This document shows, piece after piece, positions 12,801 through 25,500 of a DNA stretch of 64,000 nt. Location: assembly GCA_033980235.1 (NCBI GenBank), contig CM067069.1, positions 1,918,755 to 1,982,754 of the forward strand, in the 5' to 3' direction. How positions within the stretch are numbered: the first letter of the stretch is position 1; each line of letters starts with the position of its first letter. A program made the translations under genes and the position numbers. Below the pieces are notes generated by a model. The model was not told the DNA's origin. It made no database searches and saw only the letters and a program-made list of their open reading frames with translations. Source of the stretch: Diadema setosum. Its lineage: Eukaryota; Echinodermata; Echinoidea; Diadematoida; Diadematidae.

Positions 12801-15800
12801 ATGATGTGATGTGTGGCTTTCGTTGATTTAGAGTCGACACGAGATTCGAATACTTTGCCCTGACCATCAATACAAGTTATTAATTTGTTGGACCAATATT
12901 TCATACTTTTATTCTTAAAGGATTTTCATCAAAACAGCCAAGGGGTTAGAGATGAGTCGAGAACCTGTCTTGATTCTATCGTAATAGTTATGGCCTCTTT
13001 TTCTTTAGAACCAGGATAGTCTCTTCGTGTTTTTTTTAAATGTAGTTCCAGCATTTTGAGGTACCCTTTTGTACGACACTGTGAGGTTTGAACTAAAATT
13101 CTCTGTTTTAGTCCAGGGCCATATGTTGATAAATGACAGAGTGTCTGATGTGGACTACCAAAACCGTGCTCCTTACCAAGCGATGTTTGTGTAGTTTAGA
13201 CCTGTCTTGCATTCGTCGTATACAGATGTAATTTTTTTTTTCACCGATAACTTAAGGAAAACTAGTGCTGAAATAACTTTTTAGCAGTATAGATAGCTAC
13301 AGCCAGATTAGGAAAGTGTCTGTTTATACGAGGGGGCACTATATATGGGAATTGTCGCTAGGCACGCGCTCAGCAGGACAAACCGGAAATTAGTTGTAGC
13401 ATAATGGTGTTATCTTTTCTATGACGACACTAAGCACCTGTGTCAACGTTCTTAGGAAACGTAAGTCGGAAGCATAGTACACTCTCAGTGCATGCATTAT
13501 TGGGAACGTTAACCCCTTGTATGTTATACACATACAGAGTGACACAGAAAATCACATATTATATACACTCTGTTCAAAGCATGTGGTACAGAAAGGGTTA
13601 TCAACAGGATGAGTTCGATTTATTCATTGTCATTTTGAAAGGACAAGTTCAACTTCATAAACATAAGGATTGAGAGAATGCAGCAATATTAGTAGAACAC
13701 ATCAATGAAAGTTTGAGGAAAATTGGACAATCGATGCAACAGTTATGAATTTTTAATTTTTTTGCGTTGGAACTGCTGGATGAGGAGACTACTGCAGCTT
13801 GTGATGTTATATACGTACAACAGTATAAAGAAAATGTAAAGAAAATTCAACATATTTTCACTATTTTCGCATAATAAAAGAGCACTTGACTTGCCTCTTT
13901 CTAAAGGCAGGGGGAATAATATTACCCATAACATATGTCGGTAACGAGTCAAGGGAATGTGCACTTTTTTCAAAAGATGAAATTTTGTGAGATTCTCTTT
14001 GTATTTCCCTTATATTGTTGTACACAATGTGGCATCATACACTGCAGTAGTCTTCTCGTCCAGCGGTTACTGCACGAAAACTTCAAAAATTCATAACTTT
14101 TGAACGGATTGTCCGATTTTCCTCAAACTTTCAATGATGTGTTCTACTAATATTGCTACATTCTCTCAATCCTTATGTTTATGAAGGTGAACTTGTCCTT
14201 TAATTCAATCATTAATGGATTGTATAGTATTGGTGGAGGCGAGGATTGGGCTTTTAAACTTTTTGTGAGATACCAAGAAACTACTTATGAAAATAATAGT
14301 ACAGAGGAAATCATTCTAAGACATCCCAAAACAAAGTGAGATAAAGCAATCGTAATAAAAGGTGGGTCCCACCTTTTATCAGGATTACTCTGTTTTGAGT
14401 ATCTCAGCCATTTCAAAACCAATTTTCATCAAATAAATGTTGAATGCTTCTTGAAATTACATGATCTTTCATATTTCATAGGAGGTTTCTCATCATTTCA
14501 CCCAAAAATGTTAGAAACCTGAAGTTAGGTCTCAACCAAAACTATAAGATCCTTTTAACTTCTATTAACTTAATTTTCACATATGACCATTGTGTTCTTT
14601 CGAATTTCTGCGTGTCTTAATATTGTTCTAACTGATAATAACTCGTCTCATTGAAAATCTGTATTTCTATTTGATGGGCTTAAGTACAAACGTTGTATCA
14701 TTGACATTATATGCATAGAATATGGAAGTGATAAATATTCAGCATTTGTTTGTTTGTTTGTTTTTTTTTGTCTGATTTTTCCCCCCAGTATGAAGGGACC
14801 TGGTTTACCGTGGCCCATGCCGAAGCTTCTGGCGCTCCGTTTCATCGCAGGTCGCACTACGCCCTCAGCGAGGATGGCTCTCTAGGAATGACTACACAAC
14901 GAATCTCGTTAGTTACTTTTCGACTTGATGTATGAATTTTGATTCGGCTGATATCATCAATTTCACGTGCATGAATCAAACTAAGACATTAGAATTGACT
15001 GCTATGTTTTGATGTTTTTTTTTTCTCTAGCATCCGCTAGGTAGGAGGCATCTAGCTTACATCTAAGGCAGAAAGTCTGAATCAGAAAAAAAAGATGGTC
15101 GTTCAAGGCGAGAAATGGTGCGATGATAAAGTTTTTGCGTGGAATTGTGAAACTGCTCGAATGGTTTGTCCGTTACGAACAACTAGGGTCTACATAGTAT
15201 GAATCCCCATACATCGGTGATATACAAATGCAGTGTAATTCGTTTGAAATGATCAGATTTTCTTTGCATCATTCAATCACTGTAATTGATAATGTTCATC
15301 GTAGAAATCAGTCCATTACCATCCATTTCCCCTTGAGCGTGATAGCCCCACAAGAACAACAGCAACAAGAACAATAAACAAAACCAAATAAGTGTAAATG
15401 GCAATGCAATGATGGGGTATTAAAATGGAAGAAAAACAACCTTGAAAAAAAATATGATTTGAGTTCTAAGCGCATGAAAATAAAAAGCACTAAAATCTGT
15501 CAATAACATTAGTCTTATCCCAATCTAACAATTTGATTTCTGGCTCGATTGGTTTGGCTCCGAATATGACCAGTGCACACACTGTAAAGTACACTTTGAA
15601 CATTATTGGCAACCACAACGACCGAACGGCTCGTGCGGAGGCTATTAAACAAAACTTTCGTCCAATCACATGCCTCTAATACCCCTTTAGCTCTCCGGGG
15701 CGTCCGCTCACACCACTGGCTCACACCATTACCACTTCAAGTTCTGTGCTCCACCCGCTTCACGCCACCAGACCTTGCCGCAGCGGCCCTGAATCTTGAA

Positions 15801-18354
15801 TAACAGCATTTTGTACACTAATGTTCCTGTCAGAGATTTTGTATCATACTAGCAATAAACTTGCATTATCTGGATAGCTTCATAACGACAACAGGCAGTA
15901 TGGATGCCAAATCCGATGAACATTTGCAATAGTCATTGTGACGTCAGTCTTAAAAAAAATAATGGGCCCAAATTTCCATATTTTAATAGTTGGAGCTTGT
16001 ACTTCTTCAAAAGACACAAACGATCAAACAGAAAAGAATATGACATACGGATTGGGTTTCAGTTGCGCGAAGAAATCTTCGTCCGTTTCGAACTGCGAAA
16101 TATCAACCTTAATTTTCCGTGATCCGACTTTTGAGAGAGAGGCTAACGACACCAAAAATTTATGGCCTAAGGTAATATTCCTCGAGGAATGATAAACGCC
16201 AAATAAATTCAAATAACAACAACAACAATTATCTAAAACTTTCGTTGCGAGGTATAAATTGTAGAGCTTGGTTTCGATGGGGAGGTGGAAAGAGATCTCT
16301 TTTCACCTCCCTGGTTTCGCGCACGCTGGCATGGCGGCGCAGCAGCAGCCGCTCTAACTAGCGCCTGGCCTTTCATGCCACGGACCAGTGCAGTACAGTC
16401 AACGTCGATCGCCTGCCAAGTGCCAACTGCTCGCGGTATTGCGGTAGCGAGGACTGAATGACGGGCAATCAATGTAGGCCCTACGCTTTTACTGTACGTG
16501 TTAACTGTTTTCACGCTGACGTAAGCCTTAGTTTATTCGCATTTTCAAAGAGTTCTGTTGATTAATAACAACTTAATTTAGACATTACCCAGGTTAGTTT
16601 GCACAAAACCGACCGTAGTAGTTGTTTCACAGTCCCACGTACTGCTGTTGCTGTTGCTGTTGCACAGCCATAACTATTCCTTGTAAAATTGTAGCTGGAA
16701 TTGGAAAAGTACTAGTACATCATTGTCGCGGTAATGCATATTCCGTGACAAAATAAGTTGAGGCATTCTATGACAAAGCTACACAAGCTGACATTTATGT
16801 GGCTCGATATCTTCTTGTGTTGTTACAGACAAGATGGCTGTGAGAGTAGTGTGCAGTTTGAAGCGGATGCCTTCGTTCCGGAAGGATCGGCCATCTCTTC
16901 CAAGCTCCTTTTGCAGCCTCGAGGAGTTGATGTCTTGCCAGGTCAGATGACGATTATGGAGAATTTAAGATTGACCATCACCCAAAGATTACTGACTCAA
17001 TTTTTTGCTAGTCTGCAACTCTGTTACTGTTCAAACTATGTTGTAAAGGTGATCGGAAAATGAAAAAAAAAAAATAAGACCAAACAAAGCTTGAGGCTCA
17101 ACTAATGAGGGCAATTCTATGAAGCCGCATAACTTTTTTGACCCTGCTGTAGTAGACTGCTTGTGAGAACTGCCTGTGCTGCTGTACTAACTTATCCAGT
17201 TTTCAAAGACAACAGGTTTAATCAAATTTAGAGGTAGATCTCTGTGTGCCCATTAATGTTATGTTTATGAATGGATGGCTTGCCAAATTGTCAAATGGTC
17301 AAGCCTCATTAATTTGTCATTTTTGTCAGTAATTACTGGTACTTTGGTAGATCTTATCAAAGATTTGCTTCCATTATCCTAGTATGTGAAAGAAAAAGTT
17401 CAGTGATGTTTCAATGTGTAACATGCAATTACACCACCCATTCAGGTACATGTTGGATTTGTCTACTAGCTGTAAAGCCTGTAACTACAATAAAGTACCA
17501 GATCAATTAGTAAATAGTTAACTTGCCACTCAATGATTTGAACTAAGTTAAGCTTCACTGTTAAGCAGATTTCAAAATTTAGACGGAGATGTTTATCTTG
17601 CAACGAATGCAGTGGATTTTGAGAGATAAAATATTGTCAATTTGTTGTTTAGTTTGTTTAGATTACCAACTATAATATTCTGTGTATTGTTATCCAACTC
17701 TCACTTTTTTTTCTTCAGAGGATTACTGGGTCATTTACACGGACTACGTTGACCACGCCCTGGTGTACAACTGTAACCTGCTGGATAGTGATGGCACGTG
17801 TGCCGAAGGTGCGGATCATGTGTGGTTCCTGAGCAGACGCGGGGAGCTGACACGGCGTGCACGCCGACACATGATGTCTCTCCTCGCTGACCTGTGCGTA
17901 GATCGATCGCGGATGATGGACGTACCGACAGGTCAGTATCTGATTGCAAAGATCCAATCCGTCATATTATGGCAGCAGGTTTTGCTATGTTTGTTTGTTG
18001 GTTTGTTTGTTTGTTTTTTGTTTTATTAAATCAAACTTTTGTATAGCTCTGATGTACAAGGATTTTACAAAATTTTTGTAAGTGTACTTGCTGGAACGAC
18101 CAGAAGAAAATGATGATGATCAATTGTGGTTTCCTGTTAAACTTATATACTATCCATTGTGCAGGGTTCCAGGAGTGATCAATTTTATGGAGTGTCAAAA
18201 TTATTCCAGAACTGCATTACCCAAGGTTGCCAAGTTTGTGTCGTCTACATCAGTGCTGCAATTAGAACAAAAGTTGTTCATGAATTATCCCACAGTGGCA
18301 CCCTTTGATTGAATTTTTGAACCCCCCCCCTATTTGTTTGTATATTTGGTATTT

Positions 18355-18434
<80 letters not shown>

Positions 18435-19478
18435 AGAATGGGATGTGGGCTATACCCATAGAAAAAAAAAAAGATCAACAGATTTATTTTGAAAAAGAAG
18501 AAATAGACATTATGGAGATCCAGGACAAGTTGAGTCAAGTTTGAAAGGTACATCATACATGCTTTAGATGAAGATTATGAGTTCTAGCCAGGTTTGCACT
18601 TGTGTGTGGCAACAACAGGTCTGTGAGGTGGGGTGGGGGAACTCCTAGAAATTAAGAAATAAATTGAAATCAAACTTTGACAGACTTAAGACAGATAAGG
18701 CATAGTACCTTTCATGAAAGTGTCATTTCTATTCACATTGTTGGTAACTGAAAAGCAATCACCCTTCCTACCCCAAAAGTTTGCATCACACTCAAGTACG
18801 AGTTCTTGACCCACAAGATCTCTTGGCTGTGAAGTAGTTTATGTCTGTGCAAGACTTATCTGTACATCTGTGCAACCCTTGTACCCAACCTCCATCCCCT
18901 AACACACACACACACACACACACGCACACACACACACATATGCACACTCAAACACTTGTGCATGCACAATTACTGCTGAAGGCTTGATTTTGAGAACTTA
19001 TTGAACTCCTTTGATCAGAGTTTGACACAGACCCAAGATGCAGGGCAAGATAAACGTGTTGTGAATAGATTTCAAACCAATTGTTTGCAAGTATCGCTCA
19101 CCCAGGGCCAACGAATCTAACAGCCATTAAAGGACAATGGACCTGATAACATCTTCATTCAATGCTCGGCTCCACAAAGCTTGTCCCTTATAGAGATTAA
19201 TCCTATCATACTTACTAGAAAAGAGGATTTTAGTGCTTTAGGCCTAATTTCTTTCCTGTTATATTGTGATTGTGAGGTATAACTCTACATGATTTCATAA
19301 TTTGCTCAGATATTTGTTGGATTACTTTTTGTGTGTGTGTCTGAGGGCACAGCAGTTATATACAGGTTTAGCTCTTCATAAGTCACCTCCATATCCAACA
19401 GCCTGCCTAATTACCCATTGTTTAGTACAACATTGATTTATTCCATTTGACTTAGTTTAAATTTTGCTACTTACGAAA

Positions 19479-19511
<33 letters not shown>

Positions 19512-22500
19512 GCAAACAGCCGTAATTTGTGCATGAAGGCTCGGGACACATACAGTATACTGTGTTAAACAAAATTAGCATGGAACAGTGTATGATTACT
19601 GAGCCTTCAAAGAAATAACCCCTGCTTTGTTGATTTTTAAATTGTCTCTTTGAAGATTAAGAATGTGTTTTCAGTTTATATTTTCCTAATCACTCTTTAT
19701 TCTTTGTTGATGTTTACTCACAGTTGTAAATTACTGAATTAAAAGTACAGCTTTTTCTCTTGGCTGTGAGCCAACGTCAGAAGCGTACAAAGCAAAATTC
19801 TCAGGATTTTGATAAACATCCAAGTCAATTCAAGAATAACTCGACCTTTGTGAATGCAGCGAGGTGTAATTACCATCATTGTTGGAGAGAATTGCAGCTA
19901 AATGCCTTCAGGGCTGTGAGAGTTAAGACCCTATTACTGACAATAAACCCACTTTCTCAGTGCAAGAGATGTCCTTGATACCATTTATCTCTGATTTTCC
20001 TTTCTTGGAGGAGCAACAGAAAAAAGATCCCAAAATAGAATGAAACATTAAGCTGTTTACTGTTCAGATATTTTTGTTGTTTTGTCAGAAAAGGAGGGAA
20101 GTATTGGGCCACCGTTTCCTACCTCCGTTGTGAGTGGAAGAATTTTCTTTTCTTGTGCATGTAGCTGGGGTAATTGTGGGAAAGTTCAGATGTTTGGTCC
20201 ATTGACCTAAGAGTCAATCATGTAATTTCCTTAATGACAAAGGTGATGGCATTTTGTATTTGACATACACACATGCATGCACCAACACACACACACACAC
20301 ACACGCACACACATACACACACGCACACGCACACACACACACACACACTCACAGGGGAGACAGAAAGCTGTTTATAATTGTTACAATCTATATCTGATGT
20401 GTACAATGCTTATGATTCAAAGTATTTGAAGTCCAGTAGCTTTCAAATAGATATGGTAGTTAACTATTGACACAGTTCAACAGAATTCAGTTTAAGTATG
20501 CCAATGATGATATGGATATCTTATTTATTCATTTATTCATTCTCCAATCATGGGAAGGATTGCCCTTCAGCCATAGTTACGGCAGATTTTCAAAGGGGTC
20601 CCAGTGTTGATCTTCAGACATACAGCTCATCTTACAGTCTTTGTGTTTTACCCTGTCAGAAGGGCAGTGATGTGGTTTAATCTGTAACACATCTGCCTAG
20701 CAATCAAATGGCTCGGGTTCAGTATTCATTGAGTCTAACTGAGCAATGTTTTGTGAATCATATCATTTCCTCTAGTAAGAGGCAAAAACACTTTGCCCCT
20801 GAGAAAGGACATAAAATGGAGGTCCATAGTATGAGAAAGTCACAACTCATGCACGTAAAAGATCCCACTTCATTCATTCATTCATCGTAAAGAGCAGGGT
20901 GCTAACCTGATAAATTGGTCCACCTACCTACCCACACAAGAAAACGGGCGAATGATACCAACCTCTCATGGTTCGTCCCAGGTGACTAGCAATAGTCAGC
21001 AATTGGTGTCAGCCAGGAACATTGTGCCATACAAAGAAAAGGAGACCTTGTCAGAACCACTTTTGCATTTAGCATTACGAAGTGCTATAAAGTCAAGATT
21101 AGTTTCTCATTTGGGTCAATCCATGTCAAATCATCCAGTGCTTGTCACCCGACCCCCTCCGATTTTCTTAAAAATCGCACAAAATGTTCCCCAAGGTGTC
21201 TGACGGAAAATCCCAAAATATTTTGCCCCAAGGTCAATTGGTTGCTAAGATACAGCCTCACATAGCAACCGGTGCGCATTCCAAAATGTTAGTTAAAAGA
21301 AAATTAGGCATTTTTGATTGACTGTTTTAGCATGGATATTAATGCAAAAATGTTCATTATCTGGAAATTGAGAGAACTTTATAGTCTTTCCAAGAAAAAC
21401 TTACTGTGACGCGAAATTGACTTTTCGTTAACGTGCACGAGGTCACCGAAAATGGTGTTAAATGTTAATTTTGAAAATTTTGATGCATATTTAGAGGCTA
21501 ATATCTTCCACATTTCATCACCTTAGGTTCTAAAATATTATGCTGTTGAAGGCTTTGACTTGCTCAGTAATTTTGAAAAAAATCAGCGCATTCATGCGCA
21601 CCGTTTTTACGGAGAGCGCCCTCAAAGTTGACAAAAATGAAAAATGTGCCAAATTCAAGGTCACCGATCACCCTTCATCCCACCTAGGAATGGCATCAAT
21701 TTTTGTGTATTGATAGACATTTACCTATATTATCTTGGGTTACCAAAGAAATTTTGCTACCGAAATGTTCAATAGCAAATTTACCCCACCGAAAATGGTC
21801 GTAAACGGCCAAATTTCCATGTAATATCACATATTGGGTTTAGAGGACATTTCAAATGTCCACACTTTCAAGATGAAAAGCACTAGCCCTGTGATATTTG
21901 CAGTAGGCATAGTCTATTATACATATTTCAGTAATATATACCACAAAACACTTTTATTACTTAATAATGACCTTGAAATTTAATCCAAAATTTGATAAAA
22001 ACAATAAATTGCTCCATTTTCCTCATTGCACTGCATATAAATACGTGTTTTGAAAGACATTTCACAGAGCAATATTTCAAGAATTATGAAAGCTGAAAGC
22101 CTACCTTATTAAGGTTCTAAAGTATTTGTGCTCTTCTTTCAGATTTAGTGTCAATTTGATCATGAATGTTTTACCCTTGACCTTGAAGCCCTTCTAAAAA
22201 TAGCTGTAAATTTGTTAAGTACAAATTACATACACGACAGGTGTATTATGGCATGATATACTTGTGATTCTTTCACAAACACAAAAGCTTTTTATGGTGT
22301 AAATGTATATACTGGAATTCATCTACACTCATGCTTGCAAGATATGTTACAATTAATAACTTTGTTCTGACAATGACCCTCAATTTATGACCTTCAAAAT
22401 CATGAGAAATGCCTATTCCTCTCCATAAAGACCTGTATTATGTACTGAATAATACTTGATAATATGGACGTTGCGCCCAACATAATATAGATCCTTATTC

Positions 22501-25500
22501 TAGCCTGTGAAACGCACATTAAAAGGACTGAGAGTCTTCTTTTTCGGGGGATTTGTTCTGTACCTTATGAAAACTTCCAAAATCATTTCAATTCTTATGT
22601 ATTTTCTTGTTTTTGGAATTTCTTATGTATTTCTTTGTTTTTCATTTTCTAAAGCATAACTGCGTTTTCTTTTATTGGAAATTGTCACGGGCCACTTTTC
22701 TACCATAACAAGAATAAAATTAATCAATCAAAGTGATAGATAGTAAAAATGGTCAAGTTTTTATGAGTTTCCAAAAAAAGCACTGTTTTCCATAGGAAAT
22801 ACACACAAAATCACAAAATATTACTGTCCCCTTTTTTGATTGAAATTGAGGGTCATTGTCAGAACAAAGTTATTAATTGTAACATATCTTGCAAGCATGA
22901 GTGTAGATTAATTCCAGTATATACATTTACACCATAAAAAGCTTTTGTGTTTGTGAAAGAATCACAAGTATATCATGCCATAATACACCTGTCGTGTGTG
23001 TAATTTGTAGTTAACAAATTTACAGCTATTTTTAAAAGGGCTTCAAGGTCAAGGGTAAAACATTCATGATCAAATTGACACTAAATCTGAAAGAAGAGCA
23101 CAAATACTTTAGAACCTTAATAAGGTAGGCTTTCAGCTTTCATAATTCTTGAAATATTGCTCTGTGAAATGTCTTTCAAAACACGTATTTATATGCAGTG
23201 CAATGAGGAAAATGGAGCAATTTATTGTTTTTATCAAATTTTGGATTAAATTTCAAGGTCATTATTAAGTAATAAAAGTGTTTTGTGGTATATATTACTG
23301 AAATATGTATAACAGACTATGCCTACTGCAAATATCACAGGGCTAGTGCTTTTCATCTTGAAAGTGTGGACATTTGAAATGTCCTCTAAACCCAATATGT
23401 GATATTACATGGAAATTTGGCCGTTTACGACCATTTTCGGTGGGGTAAATTTGCCATTGAACATTGCGGTAGCAAAATTTCTTTGGTAACCCAAGATAAT
23501 ATAGGTAAATGTCTATCAATACACAAAAATTGATGCCATTCCTAGGTGGGACGAAGGGTGATCCGTGACCTTGAATTTGGCACATTTTTCATTTTTGTCA
23601 ACTTTGAGGGCGCTCTCCGTAAAAACGGTGCGCATGAATGCGCTGATTTTTTTCAAAATTACTGAGCAAGTCAAAGCCTTCAACAGCATAATATTTTAGA
23701 ACCTAAGGTGATGAAATGTGGAAGATATTAGCCTCTAAATATGCATTAAAATTTTCAAAATTAACATTTAACACCATTTTCGGTGACCTCGTGCACGTTA
23801 ACGAAAAGTCAATTTCGCGTCACAGTAAGTTTTTCTTGCAAAGACTATAAAGTTCTCTCAATTTCCAGGTAATGAACATTTTTGCATTAATATCCATGCT
23901 AAAACAGTCAATCAAAAATGCCTAATTTTCTTTTAACTAACATTTTGGAATGCGCACCGGTTGCTATGTGAGGCTGTATCTTAGCAACCAATTGACCTTG
24001 GGGCAAAATATTTTGGGATTTTCCGTCAGACACTTTGGGGAACATTTGGTGCGATTTTTAAGAAAATCGGAGGGGGTCGGGTGACAACTTTTCTGAAAAT
24101 TGGATGATTTGACGTGGATTGACCCATTTAATAATCAGTACACTGGCCATTCTTCTTGTTCTTGTGGCCATGTGTATTCAGTTTTCACAATTCATTGCTA
24201 AACAGACAGCTGGTATTCACAGCTGTTTGTGTAGATCTTTGAGATTCATGAATGCAAGTAGCATAGCGAATGTCTGTGAGTAGTTATAGGGTCATGTGAA
24301 TCACCCTTGTTGTCTCAAATCACTGAAACAACTCTATTCCCCATAAAGCTATACTTCAAGGAGAAGAGAGAGAGAGAGGAGTAGGTAGATAGATAGATCG
24401 TTGATAGATAGACAGATCATAGATTGATAGATAAGATAGATACATTGTAAATAGATAGATGCATGGATAGATAGAGAAATATCTATAGATAGATAAATAT
24501 GTAGATGGATAGATAGATTAATAAATAAATAAACAAATAGATAATAGATAAATGAATGAATAAATAAATAAACAAATAAATAAATAAATAAATAAATAAA
24601 TAGATAAATAGATGAATAAAAAGGAAGGAGACAGAAAGATAGACAGACAGATGAAGACAGACAGAGAAAAATGAATGTTTTTCCTGAACATTTTCTACAA
24701 AGAGCTCTTCACTGACAATCTAATACTTCACCCTGCCCTACATAAAAGGGTGGGGGAGCAGATTCATACTAAGTTGCTATCTCCAGTTTACGCGAGAAAA
24801 TCTCTTGAGGGCAAATCAAATGGAAGTAACTGCGAGTAATAGCAGAATGGTTTGTTCCTAGGTGAAGTATATTGACATACACTTTGTTTGATTATACTTA
24901 CATTTGTTTACATTGTATGTACTTTAGGGTGGTGCCAGTATACAGGATGCATATGGAGATATATTTGGACTTGATCTTGTTTGCTTTGTAGTGCACTATG
25001 TCAAAGTTTCCCCATGCTTCCATCAGGTGTCCTACTTTTCTTCCGAGTTGTTTTGTTTTTCTTTGTCAGGTCAATTACTAACAAGAGAAGATCGAATGAA
25101 AATCAGTAGACAATGTCAACTGTATGCATCAGAGAATAAAGGGTCAAACTATTACACTGTACTACTACATTGTAGGACTGATGGTGATTTTGGGGTCCTA
25201 TTGGCAAAGGGTAGTATATTGAGTAGGCCTATGAGCCCTGTTGATTCAGCATGCACTGTGGCAAACATTTACTTAGTATCCATTATAGGCACTACTATGA
25301 ACAACTGACTGTATAGATAGTCTCTTATTTATTAACCCACAATATTACAGAATATATGCTTACCAGCAGTAATTAGCATTAGGAAACTCTAGTGGCTCAG
25401 TGGTTTGGACCTGAAACCCTTGATCGTAAGGTCCCTGGTTCTAGTCCTAGTTCTAGTGTTAGTGCCCAAGAGCAAGAAGCATTTAAACATCGACAATGCC

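Larger units (their letters stand above)
3857..14788. other. Intron 1 (10.9 kb)
   Basis: Very long first intron of repeat-rich DNA: GATA-type microsatellite, SINE fragments, several foldback elements and a telomere-like element, listed separately. No exon-like cassette recognised. Confidence 0.8.

Noticed and set aside
18278..18556. Minus-strand frame with a long Thr run
   Set aside because: It is the translated (TTG)n microsatellite.
23343..23585. Open frame in the right arm of the 3 kb inverted repeat
   Set aside because: The mirrored copy in the left arm has a stop-containing version, and no domain is seen.
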